42,560 nucleotides of DNA. Source: an uncultured Eubacteriales bacterium (GTDB lineage: Bacteria > Bacillota > Clostridia > Christensenellales > RUG350). The translations under genes and the position numbers were made by a program. The DNA lies in the NCBI GenBank assembly GCA_900315995.1, contig ONBF01000020.1, positions 1-42,560 on the forward strand, given 5' to 3'. Under the pieces are notes generated by a model that saw nothing but the letters and a program-made list of their open reading frames with translations, was not told the DNA's origin and did not search any database. Shown piece after piece: positions 32,036-40,113 of the stretch. Positions within the stretch are counted from its first letter, which is position 1; each line of letters starts with the position of its first letter.

Positions 32036-32891
32036 GTTCGGACCGGCAGGCAACAGCGAAGACTTCTACAATAAAGGATATAAGAGAACAATCGAAGCCC
32101 CCGCATATCTTAAAAGTATGGGGCTCGACCTTTTTGAATATTCCTTCGGTCAAGGAGTATCGCTTAAAGAAGAAACGGCAAATGCAATAAGAGAACAAGC
32201 CGAATTAAACGAAATCGAAATAAGCGTTCACGCACCGTATTACATAAATTTTGCGTCCGAAGAAGAGATAAAAGCGAATAATTCTTTTATGTACGTTACG
32301 AAATCGCTCGAAGCGCTTAAACAACTCGGCGGTAAACGCTGTGTGTTCCATACGGGAACGATCGGAAAAGCGGAATATACAAAAGCCGTCGATCTTGCGT
32401 ATTCACGCCTCGAAAAATTAGCGGAAATTATTATCGAAAACGGTTTTGACGATTGTTATATCTGTCCCGAAACGATGGGGAAGCGTTCGCAAATAGGAGA
32501 CGTGGACGATATAATAAAATTTGCAAAAATCGCGCCGTTTTTCGTGCCTGCAATCGACTTCGGGCATATCAACGCAAGAAATTGCGGCGCGCTCGATACA
32601 AAAGACGATTATCGTAAAATTTTGGATAAACTGCTTGTTAATCTCGACTTTTACAAAGTCGATGAAATGCACGTTCATTTCTCGAAAATCGAATATACTC
32701 AGGCGGGGGAGCGTAGGCATTTAACGTTTGAAGATAACGTATACGGTCCGCGGTTCGAACCGCTTGCCGAGCTTCTCGTCGAATATAAACTGAATCCTTA
32801 TATCGTTTGCGAATCGGCAGGCACGCAGAGTATCGACGCGCAAAAAATGAAAAGTATATATAAACAATATATGAACGATACTTTACAATAA
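32028..32891 (+). CDS. Endonuclease IV-type AP endonuclease (TIM barrel)
   Basis: A 287-aa AP-endonuclease-2-family TIM barrel that, by family, cuts DNA 5' to abasic sites using three zinc ions. Likely metal ligands are visible in order: SVHAPYY, CVFHTGTIG, ICPETMG, PAIDFGHINA, MHVHFSKIEYT and IVCESAGT. The length suits bacterial endonuclease IV (about 280 aa). Sequence such as GPAGNSEDFYNKG at the start is typical of the clostridial deoxyribonuclease IV-like branch. AAAGGAG precedes the ATG inside the end of ribF. The choice between true Nfo and a related xylose-isomerase-like TIM barrel is made on the metal motifs. Confidence 0.85.
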   Translation: MIKFGPAGNSEDFYNKGYKRTIEAPAYLKSMGLDLFEYSFGQGVSLKEETANAIREQAELNEIEISVHAPYYINFASEEEIKANNSFMYVTKSLEALKQLGGKRCVFHTGTIGKAEYTKAVDLAYSRLEKLAEIIIENGFDDCYICPETMGKRSQIGDVDDIIKFAKIAPFFVPAIDFGHINARNCGALDTKDDYRKILDKLLVNLDFYKVDEMHVHFSKIEYTQAGERRHLTFEDNVYGPRFEPLAELLVEYKLNPYIVCESAGTQSIDAQKMKSIYKQYMNDTLQ

Positions 32892-32910
32892 GAAAAAACT
32901 ATGTTACTAT
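32882..32910 (+). promoter_or_regulatory. SigA-type promoter of the M24 peptidase gene
   Basis: TTTACA (32882-32887, across the end of the endonuclease gene), 17-bp spacer, TACTAT (32905-32910). The -10 ends six bases before the ATG at 32917, so transcription would start at the start codon. Confidence 0.6.
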
Positions 32911-32916
32911 TTTAAT

Positions 32917-33993
32917 ATGGTTTTTTCGAGTAGGCTTAAACAATTAACCGAATATATAAGCAAAGACAGCGGAGTTTTGATTAATTCCGAAGTCAACCGC
33001 TTTTATTTTACCGGTTTCAAGAGTTCGTTCGGCTATCTGCTGATTACCGAATCAACGGTGAAATTTTTTACCGACAGCAGATATGCGGTTGACGCATACG
33101 TCAATATTCCCGAAAATATCGAAGTGGAAATAGTCGATTCGATGTCGTGCTATTCGTTAATTGCTTCGGCTGTCAAAAAAGCGGGAATAACGTCGCTCGG
33201 AATAGAAGAATCTTATCTTACCGCAAGAGAGGCGCAAGTAATAAGAGCGAATTTCGGAACGCAGCTTAAATTTTATGATATAAGTCCGATAATTGCGTCG
33301 ATGAGAGCAATTAAATCGAAAGACGAACTGAGCGCTATGAAAGCGTCCGCCGAAATATGCGATAACGTTTTCTCGATTATTGTCAAGAAAATCAGGTACA
33401 ATATGACGGAAATAGATCTTGCAATCGAGATAGAATATCAATTAAGGCTGGCGGGAGCGGACGGGACTTCGTTCGATACCATTTGCGCTTTCGGAGTAAA
33501 CAGTTCTAAGCCGCACGCGCGTCCCACTCCGAATAAACTCGAAAAAGGTGATATGATTTTACTCGATTTCGGTTGCGTAAAAAACGGATATTGTTCGGAT
33601 TTTTCGAGAACATTGGCGTTTTTTCAAATCAAACCGGAGTTAAAGAGAATCTATAATATAGTGTTGGGCGCACAAAGACACGCCATTAACGCTATTAAAG
33701 CAGGTATGTATACGAGAGAAGCCGATTCGTTCGCAAGAGAGTTTATCAAAGCCAACGGATACGGAGACGAGTTTACTCACGCTCTCGGTCACGGCGTAGG
33801 TCTCGAAATACACGAGGCACCCGTCGTATCCAAAAACAGTGACGAAATGCTTAAAAACAATATGACGGTAAGTTGCGAACCCGGAATATATTTGAACGGT
33901 ATCGGCGGGGTTCGTATCGAAGATGTAATTATTGTCGAAGACGATAAAGTCACACCTTTGACGTCTTCTACAAAAGAATTGATAATTTTATAA
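32917..33993 (+). CDS. M24 family aminopeptidase (Xaa-Pro peptidase type)
   Basis: A 358-aa metallopeptidase of the creatinase/pita-bread fold. The N-terminal creatinase-like domain ([30 protein letters not shown]) precedes the catalytic domain with all five metal ligands visible: [18 protein letters not shown] (two Asp), [13 protein letters not shown] (His), [19 protein letters not shown] (two Glu). It cleaves N-terminal Xaa-Pro bonds by family. No Shine-Dalgarno sequence precedes ATG 32917 and a promoter ends six bases upstream, so the message may be leaderless. Placed before efp exactly as in Bacillus (yqhT-efp) and before spoIIIA. Confidence 0.92.
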   Translation: MVFSSRLKQLTEYISKDSGVLINSEVNRFYFTGFKSSFGYLLITESTVKFFTDSRYAVDAYVNIPENIEVEIVDSMSCYSLIASAVKKAGITSLGIEESYLTAREAQVIRANFGTQLKFYDISPIIASMRAIKSKDELSAMKASAEICDNVFSIIVKKIRYNMTEIDLAIEIEYQLRLAGADGTSFDTICAFGVNSSKPHARPTPNKLEKGDMILLDFGCVKNGYCSDFSRTLAFFQIKPELKRIYNIVLGAQRHAINAIKAGMYTREADSFAREFIKANGYGDEFTHALGHGVGLEIHEAPVVSKNSDEMLKNNMTVSCEPGIYLNGIGGVRIEDVIIVEDDKVTPLTSSTKELIIL

Positions 33994-34009
33994 TTTACGG
34001 AGGCTATCT

Positions 34010-34573
34010 ATGGCACAGATTATGGCAGGAGATTTCAGAAAGGGCGTAACGTTTGAACTCGATTCGCAAGTAATGGTTATCGTTGATTTCCAACACGTTA
34101 AACCCGGCAAAGGTGCGGCGTTCGTTCGCGCTAAGGTTAAGAACGTAATTACGGGCGGCGTAATCGAACGTACTTTTAATCCGTCGGAAAAATATGAGCT
34201 TGCGCACATCGAACATAAACCGATGCAATATCTTTATAACGACGGAGAACTTTATTACTTTATGGATCAAGAGACTTTTGAACAGATTCCCCTTAATCAT
34301 TCGCAAGTCGAAGACGCTCTTAACTACGTTAAAGAGAATATGGACGTGACGATTTCTTTCTATAACGGCGCACCGTTTGCCGTTGTACCTCCGAATTTTG
34401 TCGAACTTCAAATAACGCATTGCGAACCCGGTGCGAAAGGTGATACGGCTCAGGGCGGCAGCAAGCCCGCAACGCTCGAAACGGGATACGTTATTCAAGT
34501 GCCGCTCTTCGTTAACGAAGGTGACACGATAAGAGTAGACACCCGTACGGGCGAATATATGTCGAGAATATAA
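34010..34573 (+). CDS. efp: Elongation factor P
   Basis: A 187-aa tRNA-shaped factor that relieves ribosome stalling at polyproline. Domain I ends its tip loop with [14 protein letters not shown], Lys34 being the residue usually modified; domains II and III follow, with the signature ending [20 protein letters not shown] 34010 has CGGAGG upstream; the Met four codons later is less well placed. A terminator follows directly. Confidence 0.97.
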   Translation: MAQIMAGDFRKGVTFELDSQVMVIVDFQHVKPGKGAAFVRAKVKNVITGGVIERTFNPSEKYELAHIEHKPMQYLYNDGELYYFMDQETFEQIPLNHSQVEDALNYVKENMDVTISFYNGAPFAVVPPNFVELQITHCEPGAKGDTAQGGSKPATLETGYVIQVPLFVNEGDTIRVDTRTGEYMSRI

Positions 34574-34605
34574 TTTAATTATCGTTAAGTTTTATGATTT
34601 TAACG

Positions 34606-34633
34606 GCACCGTAATTAATACGGTGCTTTTTTT
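34606..34633 (+). terminator. Terminator of efp
   Basis: Perfect eight-base stem GCACCGTA / TACGGTGC (34606-34613 with 34619-34626), loop ATTAA, then seven T. Confidence 0.95.
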
Positions 34634-34662
34634 GCATATGGGTAATCGGACAAGCATAAGTT
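34634..34662 (+). promoter_or_regulatory. Candidate SigE promoter of the spoIIIA operon
   Basis: GCATATG (34634-34640) fits the SigE -35 KMATATT at 6 of 7; after 14 bases CATAAGTT (34655-34662) fits the -10 CATACANT at 6 of 8. It stands between the efp terminator and spoIIIAA, where Bacillus also has its SigE-dependent spoIIIA promoter, and sigE itself is in the window. Confidence 0.6.
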
Positions 34663-34675
34663 TAAGTTAAGGACT

Positions 34676-35518
34676 ATGTTAAACGAAATATTACCGACTG
34701 AATATTTTGACGCAATCAGCAAGAATTGCAATCTGAGCGAATTGTATGAGATTCGTTTACAAAACGATAAGTATATTCAACTGTACGGACGCTTCGGAAA
34801 GAAGGTATTGAACGTTAAAGCGGACGAAAACGAAATAAAACATTGTATCGAGAGAGCGACTTGCGAGTCGATATACGCATATAATCACCAAATTCAAAAA
34901 GGATATATCGCTTGTTGCGACGGCATAAGAATCGGACTGGTGGGAGAAGCCGTTATCGAAAACAATTCGGTTAAAACAATAAAAAACATAAGCGGACTGG
35001 TGATTCGTATTCCGCACGAAATTATCGGGTGCGCCGAGTATATCATTTCAAAAATACGTTCAAATGACGAAATTAAAAACTCTTTGATTATTTCACCGCC
35101 CGGATGCGGTAAAACTACTGTTTTGAGAGATATAGCGCGGCTGCTTTCCGATAAATTCAACGTGCTGATAATAGACGAAAAAAACGAAATTTCGGCAACG
35201 GTCAACGGGCGTGCGAAACTCGACGTCGGAAACTCGTTGGTTATGCTTTATCATCCGAGAGAGTCGGGATATGAAACCGTAATAAGAAACACCGCGCCCG
35301 ACTGCATAATTACCGATGAAATATATTCGGACGAAGATATAAAACGTTTAGCCGTGGCAATCAAAAGCGGCGTTAAGATAATAACTTCGATTCATTCGGA
35401 TGAAAAACAGTTCGATAAACTCTTGTATCCTAAATTGAGTTTTTTTGATTTATATGTATTCTTGTCGAAAAATCCCGTCGGGAATATAAGCGCGGTACGG
35501 AGTTATGAACATGAATAG
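34676..35518 (+). CDS. spoIIIAA: Stage III sporulation protein AA (secretion-type ATPase)
   Basis: A 280-aa ATPase related to type II/IV secretion ATPases, made in the mother cell and powering or assembling the feeding-tube channel between mother cell and forespore. Walker A is SPPGCGKTTVLRDIARLL; Walker B-like residues lie in NVLIIDEKNE; the segment ARLDV/KLDVGNSL and TDEIYSDEDI follow. The protein is a little shorter than Bacillus SpoIIIAA (about 307 aa). Only a weak TAAGG precedes the ATG. First gene of eight tightly packed spoIIIA genes. Confidence 0.95.
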   Translation: MLNEILPTEYFDAISKNCNLSELYEIRLQNDKYIQLYGRFGKKVLNVKADENEIKHCIERATCESIYAYNHQIQKGYIACCDGIRIGLVGEAVIENNSVKTIKNISGLVIRIPHEIIGCAEYIISKIRSNDEIKNSLIISPPGCGKTTVLRDIARLLSDKFNVLIIDEKNEISATVNGRAKLDVGNSLVMLYHPRESGYETVIRNTAPDCIITDEIYSDEDIKRLAVAIKSGVKIITSIHSDEKQFDKLLYPKLSFFDLYVFLSKNPVGNISAVRSYEHE

Positions 35519-35993
35519 CATTGTTTTTGCCGGATGTATTATGCTTATAAGTTCATACATCGGTATTTATTTTAAGTTGTATTACAAAAAAAGAAACGCG
35601 TTGTTTTGTGATTTATCAAACTTTGCTAAGTTTATCAATCAGCGTATCAAAAGCACTCACGATTTAATCCCCGAAGTAATAGCTTCGTTTCACCCAAACT
35701 CCGAAGAGTTATCGAAAATCTGCAATAATCTCAATGATTATAAGAACAAAAAATGCGAATTATCGACGGTTTTCGATTCAAAATACATAAAATCCGAAAA
35801 AGATTTACTCATAAATTATTTCGAGAAACTCGGAAAAAACGATTTCGAGAACGAAATTCGATTGTCCGACGAATTTGTTGCTGAAACGGCTGAGATACAA
35901 ACGTTGACAAACTTTGAAGTGAAACAAAAAGGGGAGTTGATATTCAAATTGTGCATAATGGGCGGTCTTCTCGTGTCGATATTGATTGTTTGA
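35505..35993 (+). CDS. spoIIIAB: Stage III sporulation protein AB
   Basis: A 162-aa protein with a transmembrane helix at each end (IVFAGCIMLISSYIGIYFKL and LCIMGGLLVSILIV) and a helical cytoplasmic part between, resembling type II secretion GspF-like components. Overlaps spoIIIAA by 14 bases. Assigned mainly by position and hydropathy within an otherwise unambiguous operon. Confidence 0.9.
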   Translation: MNMNSIVFAGCIMLISSYIGIYFKLYYKKRNALFCDLSNFAKFINQRIKSTHDLIPEVIASFHPNSEELSKICNNLNDYKNKKCELSTVFDSKYIKSEKDLLINYFEKLGKNDFENEIRLSDEFVAETAEIQTLTNFEVKQKGELIFKLCIMGGLLVSILIV

Positions 35994-36000
35994 GGTGAAA

Positions 36001-36198
36001 ATGGAAATAGAAGTGATTTTCAAAATAGCGGCAATCGGAATAATCGCCGCTATTGTAAATTCATTATTGAAAAAGAGCGGTAAAGAAGAAATCGCAACGG
36101 CGGTAAGTATTGCGGCTATAATAATCGTCGTGTTTATGCTTGTCGATATGATAAGCGACTTGTTCGTAGATTTAAGAACGGTTTTTAAGTTGTACTGA
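36001..36198 (+). CDS. spoIIIAC: Stage III sporulation protein AC
   Basis: A 65-aa protein of two transmembrane helices (VIFKIAAIGIIAAIVNSLL and EIATAVSIAAIIIVVFMLVD) joined by a short basic loop, the form and length of SpoIIIAC. The ATG at 36001 directly follows GAGGTGAAA; the frame five codons upstream overlaps spoIIIAB without a ribosome-binding site. Its stop shares one base with the spoIIIAD start. Confidence 0.93.
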   Translation: MEIEVIFKIAAIGIIAAIVNSLLKKSGKEEIATAVSIAAIIIVVFMLVDMISDLFVDLRTVFKLY

Positions 36199-36584
36199 TG
36201 GAAATTCTGAGAGTAATTGGAATAGGTATAATAGGCGCAATTACGGTAACGATGTTGAAAACGTCGAAAAGTGAAGTCGCAATCGTCGTTTCGATTGCGA
36301 CCGGTATCGTAATAATTCTGTCGGTTATGAGCATATTCGGAGATACTCTTGAAAACATTGAAAGCATTATCGAAAAAACTCATATCGAACAAGGGTTGTA
36401 TTCAGGAATAATAAAGATTGTCGGAATCGGTTACATTGTCGAGTACTCGTCGAGTATCTGTGATGATTTTGATTGTAAAAGCATTTCGGCGAAAATAAAA
36501 TTTGCGGGTAAAGTAACGATATTTGCACTTTCGCTGCCTATCTTTAACTCGGTTATCAACGTTATATGCGAAATAATATATTAA
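36198..36584 (+). CDS. spoIIIAD: Stage III sporulation protein AD
   Basis: A 128-aa membrane protein whose N-terminal half repeats the SpoIIIAC pattern (VIGIGIIGAITVTMLKTSK, SIATGIVIILSVMSIF), followed by a conserved GYIVEYSSSICDDF segment and a last hydrophobic stretch. Translationally coupled to spoIIIAC (TGATG) and overlapping spoIIIAE by 19 bases. Confidence 0.93.
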   Translation: MEILRVIGIGIIGAITVTMLKTSKSEVAIVVSIATGIVIILSVMSIFGDTLENIESIIEKTHIEQGLYSGIIKIVGIGYIVEYSSSICDDFDCKSISAKIKFAGKVTIFALSLPIFNSVINVICEIIY

Positions 36585-37744
36585 TAAAAATAATTGTTCT
36601 GGCAATATTTACCGTAACGATATGCGGGGCTTGTACGACGTCGTCGGCGTATGCGGACAGCGAAACTCCGCAAAGTATCGAGGACAGCGTGTATGAACAG
36701 CTCGATAAATTGGATCTCGGTGATTTCGAAAAATTTGCGGATAAATACGGCGTATACGACGGAAGCATTAAAATTGCGGTTGAAAAAATATTAAACGGTT
36801 CGACAAACGTTTTATCAAGTTCGGGAATATCTTCTCTGTTTGACGCTTTAATAAAAGACTTTATCGGTTTTCTGCCCGCATTATTGAGCGTAATCGTTAT
36901 TGCATTCATTGGGGGGATACTGAAAAACAGCAAAAGCGGTTTCTTGAAAGGTTCGACTTCCGATGTCATTGATTTCGTATGCTTTGCGTCCGTTTTAACA
37001 ATAGTACTCGTATTCATAAAAGACTATTTTTATGAGGCGAAAAACATAATATCGGGATTAACCGAATTATCGGATATTACATTTCCTTTAATGTTAACAT
37101 TTATGGAAATTTCGGGCTCGGGAAACGCAATGAATACGATAACTTTTCTTTCAGGTACGTTTTCAAACGTTATTATGAACGCCATAACCTTCGTGGTGTT
37201 TCCGTTGATTCTTGCCGTAATTATTCTTAGCGTAGTGGGGAATTTGTCCGCATCGGTAAATTTGAACAGATTGAAAAAATCCGTTTCTTCAACAGCAAGC
37301 TGGCTGCTCGGAATAATGTTCGGACTGTATACAATAGTGCTTACGGGCTGCGGAATAGTGGGAATAAATATGGATAACATATCGATAAAAGCTATAAAAT
37401 TCGCATTATCGGGATATGTACCCGTTATAGGCGGATATTTATCAAGCGGTATGGACTATGTGCTGGCGGGAAGTATAATGATAAAAAATTCGGTCGGCTT
37501 TATAGTGCTTATTATGTTATTCTCATTAATTTTACTTCCCGCACTTAAAATACTGCTTTTTTCACTTGCGCTCGATTTAACATCGGGAATTATTTCTCCG
37601 ATAGGAGATCAAAGACAATGCGAAATGCTTTCGTCTTTAAGCGGAAGTCTTAAACTTCTCGTCGCAGTGATTCTCGGAGCGGGTTTTATATTCTTCATAA
37701 TGATTTTGTTCGCCATATCGGCGGGAAACGCGGGGATTGTATGA
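36566..37744 (+). CDS. spoIIIAE: Stage III sporulation protein AE
   Basis: A 392-aa polytopic membrane protein. It begins with a signal peptide (IIVLAIFTVTICGACTTSS, likely cleavage after AYA), an extracytoplasmic region of about 65 residues, then about seven hydrophobic helices; LTELSDITFPLMLTFMEISG and ISPIGDQRQCEMLSSLSGSL are conserved SpoIIIAE segments. It belongs to the putative channel or permease part of the complex. The start overlaps spoIIIAD, and the ribosome-binding site is weak, suggesting coupling. Confidence 0.95.
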   Translation: MRNNILIKIIVLAIFTVTICGACTTSSAYADSETPQSIEDSVYEQLDKLDLGDFEKFADKYGVYDGSIKIAVEKILNGSTNVLSSSGISSLFDALIKDFIGFLPALLSVIVIAFIGGILKNSKSGFLKGSTSDVIDFVCFASVLTIVLVFIKDYFYEAKNIISGLTELSDITFPLMLTFMEISGSGNAMNTITFLSGTFSNVIMNAITFVVFPLILAVIILSVVGNLSASVNLNRLKKSVSSTASWLLGIMFGLYTIVLTGCGIVGINMDNISIKAIKFALSGYVPVIGGYLSSGMDYVLAGSIMIKNSVGFIVLIMLFSLILLPALKILLFSLALDLTSGIISPIGDQRQCEMLSSLSGSLKLLVAVILGAGFIFFIMILFAISAGNAGIV

Positions 37745-38223
37745 CGTTTGCGTCCTATCTTTTGACAATAGTGGGAATAAGCGTCATAGGCGTTATTATC
37801 GAAATAATAATGCCCGACGGAGAAATGTATAAATTCGTTAAAGGCATTTTCGCGTTATTCGTAACGTTTACGATAATAGCCCCCGTGCCGAAACTCTTAA
37901 ACAAAAGCGAAACCGTAACGGCTCCCGAATATAAAACTGACGTCGAATATTCATACGACGAAGAATACGTACGGTTTGTTAACGAATTATACGTCGATAA
38001 TCAAGTAAGGGAAGCCGAGCGGGATATAAAACGTTTAACGGGTATCGATACGGACGTGGATATGGTTTGCGAAAATAAAAAAATTCTTGAAATAAACGTA
38101 AAAGCGGACAAACAGGTTATAAGTGAAAACGACGGACATATATTATTTACAGACAATGTGAAAATGTATTTCGTAACGAAATTCAATATCGAAGCAAAAC
38201 AGGTAAACGTGATATGGAAATAG
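37741..38223 (+). CDS. spoIIIAF: Stage III sporulation protein AF
   Basis: A 160-aa protein with two N-terminal transmembrane helices (LLTIVGISVIGVIIEIIMP and GIFALFVTFTIIAPVP) and a C-terminal soluble ring-building-motif-like domain (REAERDIKRLTGIDTDVDMV...ILEINVKAD). ATGA overlap with spoIIIAE, ten-base overlap with spoIIIAG. Confidence 0.92.
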   Translation: MTFASYLLTIVGISVIGVIIEIIMPDGEMYKFVKGIFALFVTFTIIAPVPKLLNKSETVTAPEYKTDVEYSYDEEYVRFVNELYVDNQVREAERDIKRLTGIDTDVDMVCENKKILEINVKADKQVISENDGHILFTDNVKMYFVTKFNIEAKQVNVIWK

Positions 38224-38789
38224 TAAAAAAAACTCAAAAAAACAGCGAAAAACCGAAAATTGCAGGGATTATGGAAAAAATCAAAAATATTAAACATATT
38301 GAAGTCATTATCGCAATATGTTTAATTGTAGCCGTTATCGGAATATACTTATCGGGCACAGAAAAAAACACGAAAACAAATACGGAAGAAAAAACCGTTT
38401 CGCAAAACAATACGGACGTATATGAAGAAAAATTGAAAGCGGTATTATCGGAAATCAACGGCGCGGGTAAAGTAGACGTAATGATTACGTACAATAGCAG
38501 CAGTGAAATAATTACCGCAAACACAACGACAGTTTCGAGCGATAAAACAAATTCGAGCGATAGGTCGGCGGAGAGTAAAAACGAGACGGTATCGCCGGTG
38601 CTTATCAATCAATCGGGCACGACAACGCCGTTAATCGTAAAAGAAATTTTACCTGACGTTAAAGGCGTTATAGTGATTGCCGAAGGCGCGGATGATATAA
38701 AAGTCAGGCTTAACTTGGTAAACGCAGTGTGTACGGCACTTGCCGTAGACGCTGACAAAGTGGAAATTTTTACAAAAAACAAGGCATAA
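38214..38789 (+). CDS. spoIIIAG: Stage III sporulation protein AG
   Basis: A 191-aa single-pass protein: a basic cytoplasmic N-terminus, one helix (HIEVIIAICLIVAVIGIYLS), a Ser/Thr-rich stretch, and a ring-building domain (EEKLKAVLSEINGAGKVDVMITYNS...IVKEILPDVKGVIVIAEGADDIKVRLNLV, quoted in parts). In Bacillus SpoIIIAG forms a large ring in the intermembrane space of the feeding tube. Confidence 0.93.
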   Translation: MEIVKKTQKNSEKPKIAGIMEKIKNIKHIEVIIAICLIVAVIGIYLSGTEKNTKTNTEEKTVSQNNTDVYEEKLKAVLSEINGAGKVDVMITYNSSSEIITANTTTVSSDKTNSSDRSAESKNETVSPVLINQSGTTTPLIVKEILPDVKGVIVIAEGADDIKVRLNLVNAVCTALAVDADKVEIFTKNKA

Positions 38790-38801
38790 CAGGAGGTAAA
38801 T

Positions 38802-39278
38802 ATGTCAAAAAAGAAAAAGATTGTTTTATTGTCGGTGATGGTATTGTTATTGATTGTAAGCGGCGTCCTGAATTTCGTTATGACGGACAAAAACATCAAT
38901 ACGGTTGTGGACGATTCGTCAAAGACCGCGGCAAGTTTTTTCAGCACTTATAAGACGGACAGAGACGGGACGAGAAATCAAGAGATTTTGTATCTCGACG
39001 CAATAATCGCAAGTGAGAACTCGACCGAAGCCGCGAAAACCGCCGCCGAGGAAATGAGACTCGAAGTCTGTAAAACAATGGAAACCGAACTTGTTCTCGA
39101 ATCACTCATTAAAGCTAAGGGGTTTGATGACGCAATCGTTACGATTTCCAGCAGTAAAGTCAATGTAATCGTCAACGACGCGGAGTTGAAAAGCGACGAA
39201 ATAGCTCAAATACTAAGCATCGTAACGGAAGAAACGGCATATTCACCCGCAAATGTAAATATTATGAGTTATAACTGA
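38802..39278 (+). CDS. spoIIIAH: Stage III sporulation protein AH
   Basis: A 158-aa single-pass protein with an N-terminal helix (KIVLLSVMVLLLIVSGVLNF) and a YscJ/FliF-like C-terminal domain (ESLIKAKGFDDAIVTISSSKVNVIVND). In Bacillus it binds SpoIIQ from the forespore to build the intercellular channel. AGGAGG precedes the start. Last gene of the operon; no terminator is visible before the next promoter. Confidence 0.94.
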   Translation: MSKKKKIVLLSVMVLLLIVSGVLNFVMTDKNINTVVDDSSKTAASFFSTYKTDRDGTRNQEILYLDAIIASENSTEAAKTAAEEMRLEVCKTMETELVLESLIKAKGFDDAIVTISSSKVNVIVNDAELKSDEIAQILSIVTEETAYSPANVNIMSYN

Positions 39279-39307
39279 TTGCAAACGTAATAATAAAGTG
39301 TTATAAT
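39279..39307 (+). promoter_or_regulatory. SigA-type promoter of the asp23-like gene
   Basis: TTGCAA (39279-39284), exactly 17 bp, TATAAT (39302-39307), beginning right after the spoIIIAH stop. It separates vegetative expression of the following genes from the sporulation operon. Confidence 0.75.
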
Positions 39308-39323
39308 ATTTTTGGAGGTGTGT

Positions 39324-39656
39324 ATGGCTTCTAAAAATACTACCAACAATCAATATGAAAATATAATTATTTCGCTCGCTAACGTTATTGTGGAACAGAT
39401 GGACGGTGTAGCATCGATTGCGGGGCGTAACCGCTCGCTGTTCAAAAATAAACCGGGGAAAAATTCGGGAATACAGATATATATCAACGACCAATCGGTA
39501 ACAATCGATATTTCGATAAACGTATATTACGGATACCGCGTCCCCGAAGTTGCCTATAATCTGCAAAAGAAGTTGCAAGAAGAAATAGGAAAAGCAACGA
39601 AATTCAACGTAAGCACGGTTAACGTTAACGTAGTCGGAGTGGTATTTACATCATAA
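39324..39656 (+). CDS. Asp23/Gls24 family envelope stress protein
   Basis: A 110-aa Asp23-domain protein: YENIIISLANVIVEQMDGVASIAG at the start, then VTIDISINVYYGYRVPEVAYNLQKKLQEEI and VNVNVVGVVF at the end, the compact single-domain form (YqhY-like) found before nusB in Bacillota. Asp23 proteins associate with the membrane and envelope; in Bacillus, YqhY has been linked to control of fatty acid synthesis. ATG 39324 has GGAGGTG upstream; the TTG at 39312 overlaps that site. Confidence 0.9.
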   Translation: MASKNTTNNQYENIIISLANVIVEQMDGVASIAGRNRSLFKNKPGKNSGIQIYINDQSVTIDISINVYYGYRVPEVAYNLQKKLQEEIGKATKFNVSTVNVNVVGVVFTS

Positions 39657-39661
39657 AAAGG

Positions 39662-39689
39662 AAAGACTTGTGCCGCGGCATAAGTCTTT
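39662..39689 (+). terminator. Hairpin between asp23-like gene and nusB (weak terminator or attenuator)
   Basis: AAAGACTTGTGC (39662-39673) pairs with GCATAAGTCTTT (39678-39689) through 12 positions with one G-T pair, loop CGCG, followed by TTTTGGG. The T run is short, so partial read-through into nusB is likely. It starts two bases or so after the asp23-like stop and ends ten bases before the nusB ATG. Confidence 0.6.
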
Positions 39690-39699
39690 TGGGTTAAAA

Positions 39700-40113
39700 A
39701 TGAGCAGAAAAGTTGCAAGAGATACGGCGTTCAAATTAACTTTCGAATTTTTATTCAGCGGGTCGGTTAACGAATATACAAAAGAAAAGTTTTTTGAAAA
39801 CGTACAATTAACAGACGAAGATAAAAAATATATCGACGCCGTTTTTAATGGCGTCGTCGATGATTTCCGCGAATTAAACAAAACTATCGAAAAATATGCG
39901 GTAGGATATAAATTGGATAGAATTTATAAACCCGATTACGCTGTATTGTTAAATTCGATTTTCGAAATAAAAAATATGAGGGATATTCCTTATGCGGTTA
40001 CGATAAACGAAGCTATTGAACTTGTAAAAGCGTATTCGGATGAAAAAAGTCATAAATTCGTTCACGGAATACTTACTTCCGTAGTTAAAGAGGTGCAAAA
40101 TGGGAATAATTGA
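39700..40113 (+). CDS. nusB: Transcription antitermination factor NusB
   Basis: A 137-aa all-helical RNA-binding protein that works with NusE/S10 and NusA in rRNA antitermination. SRKVARDTAFKLTFEFLF at the N-terminus, YKLDRIYKPDYAVLLNSIFEI and PYAVTINEAIELVKAYSDEK, then FVHGILTSVVKE match the family (RE.A...L......DR....D..IL..A..E......P..V.INE.VELAK). ATG 39700 is taken because the in-frame GTG at 39670 lies inside the hairpin; the ribosome-binding site (GGG) is poor. Overlaps folD by 14 bases. Confidence 0.93.
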   Translation: MSRKVARDTAFKLTFEFLFSGSVNEYTKEKFFENVQLTDEDKKYIDAVFNGVVDDFRELNKTIEKYAVGYKLDRIYKPDYAVLLNSIFEIKNMRDIPYAVTINEAIELVKAYSDEKSHKFVHGILTSVVKEVQNGNN

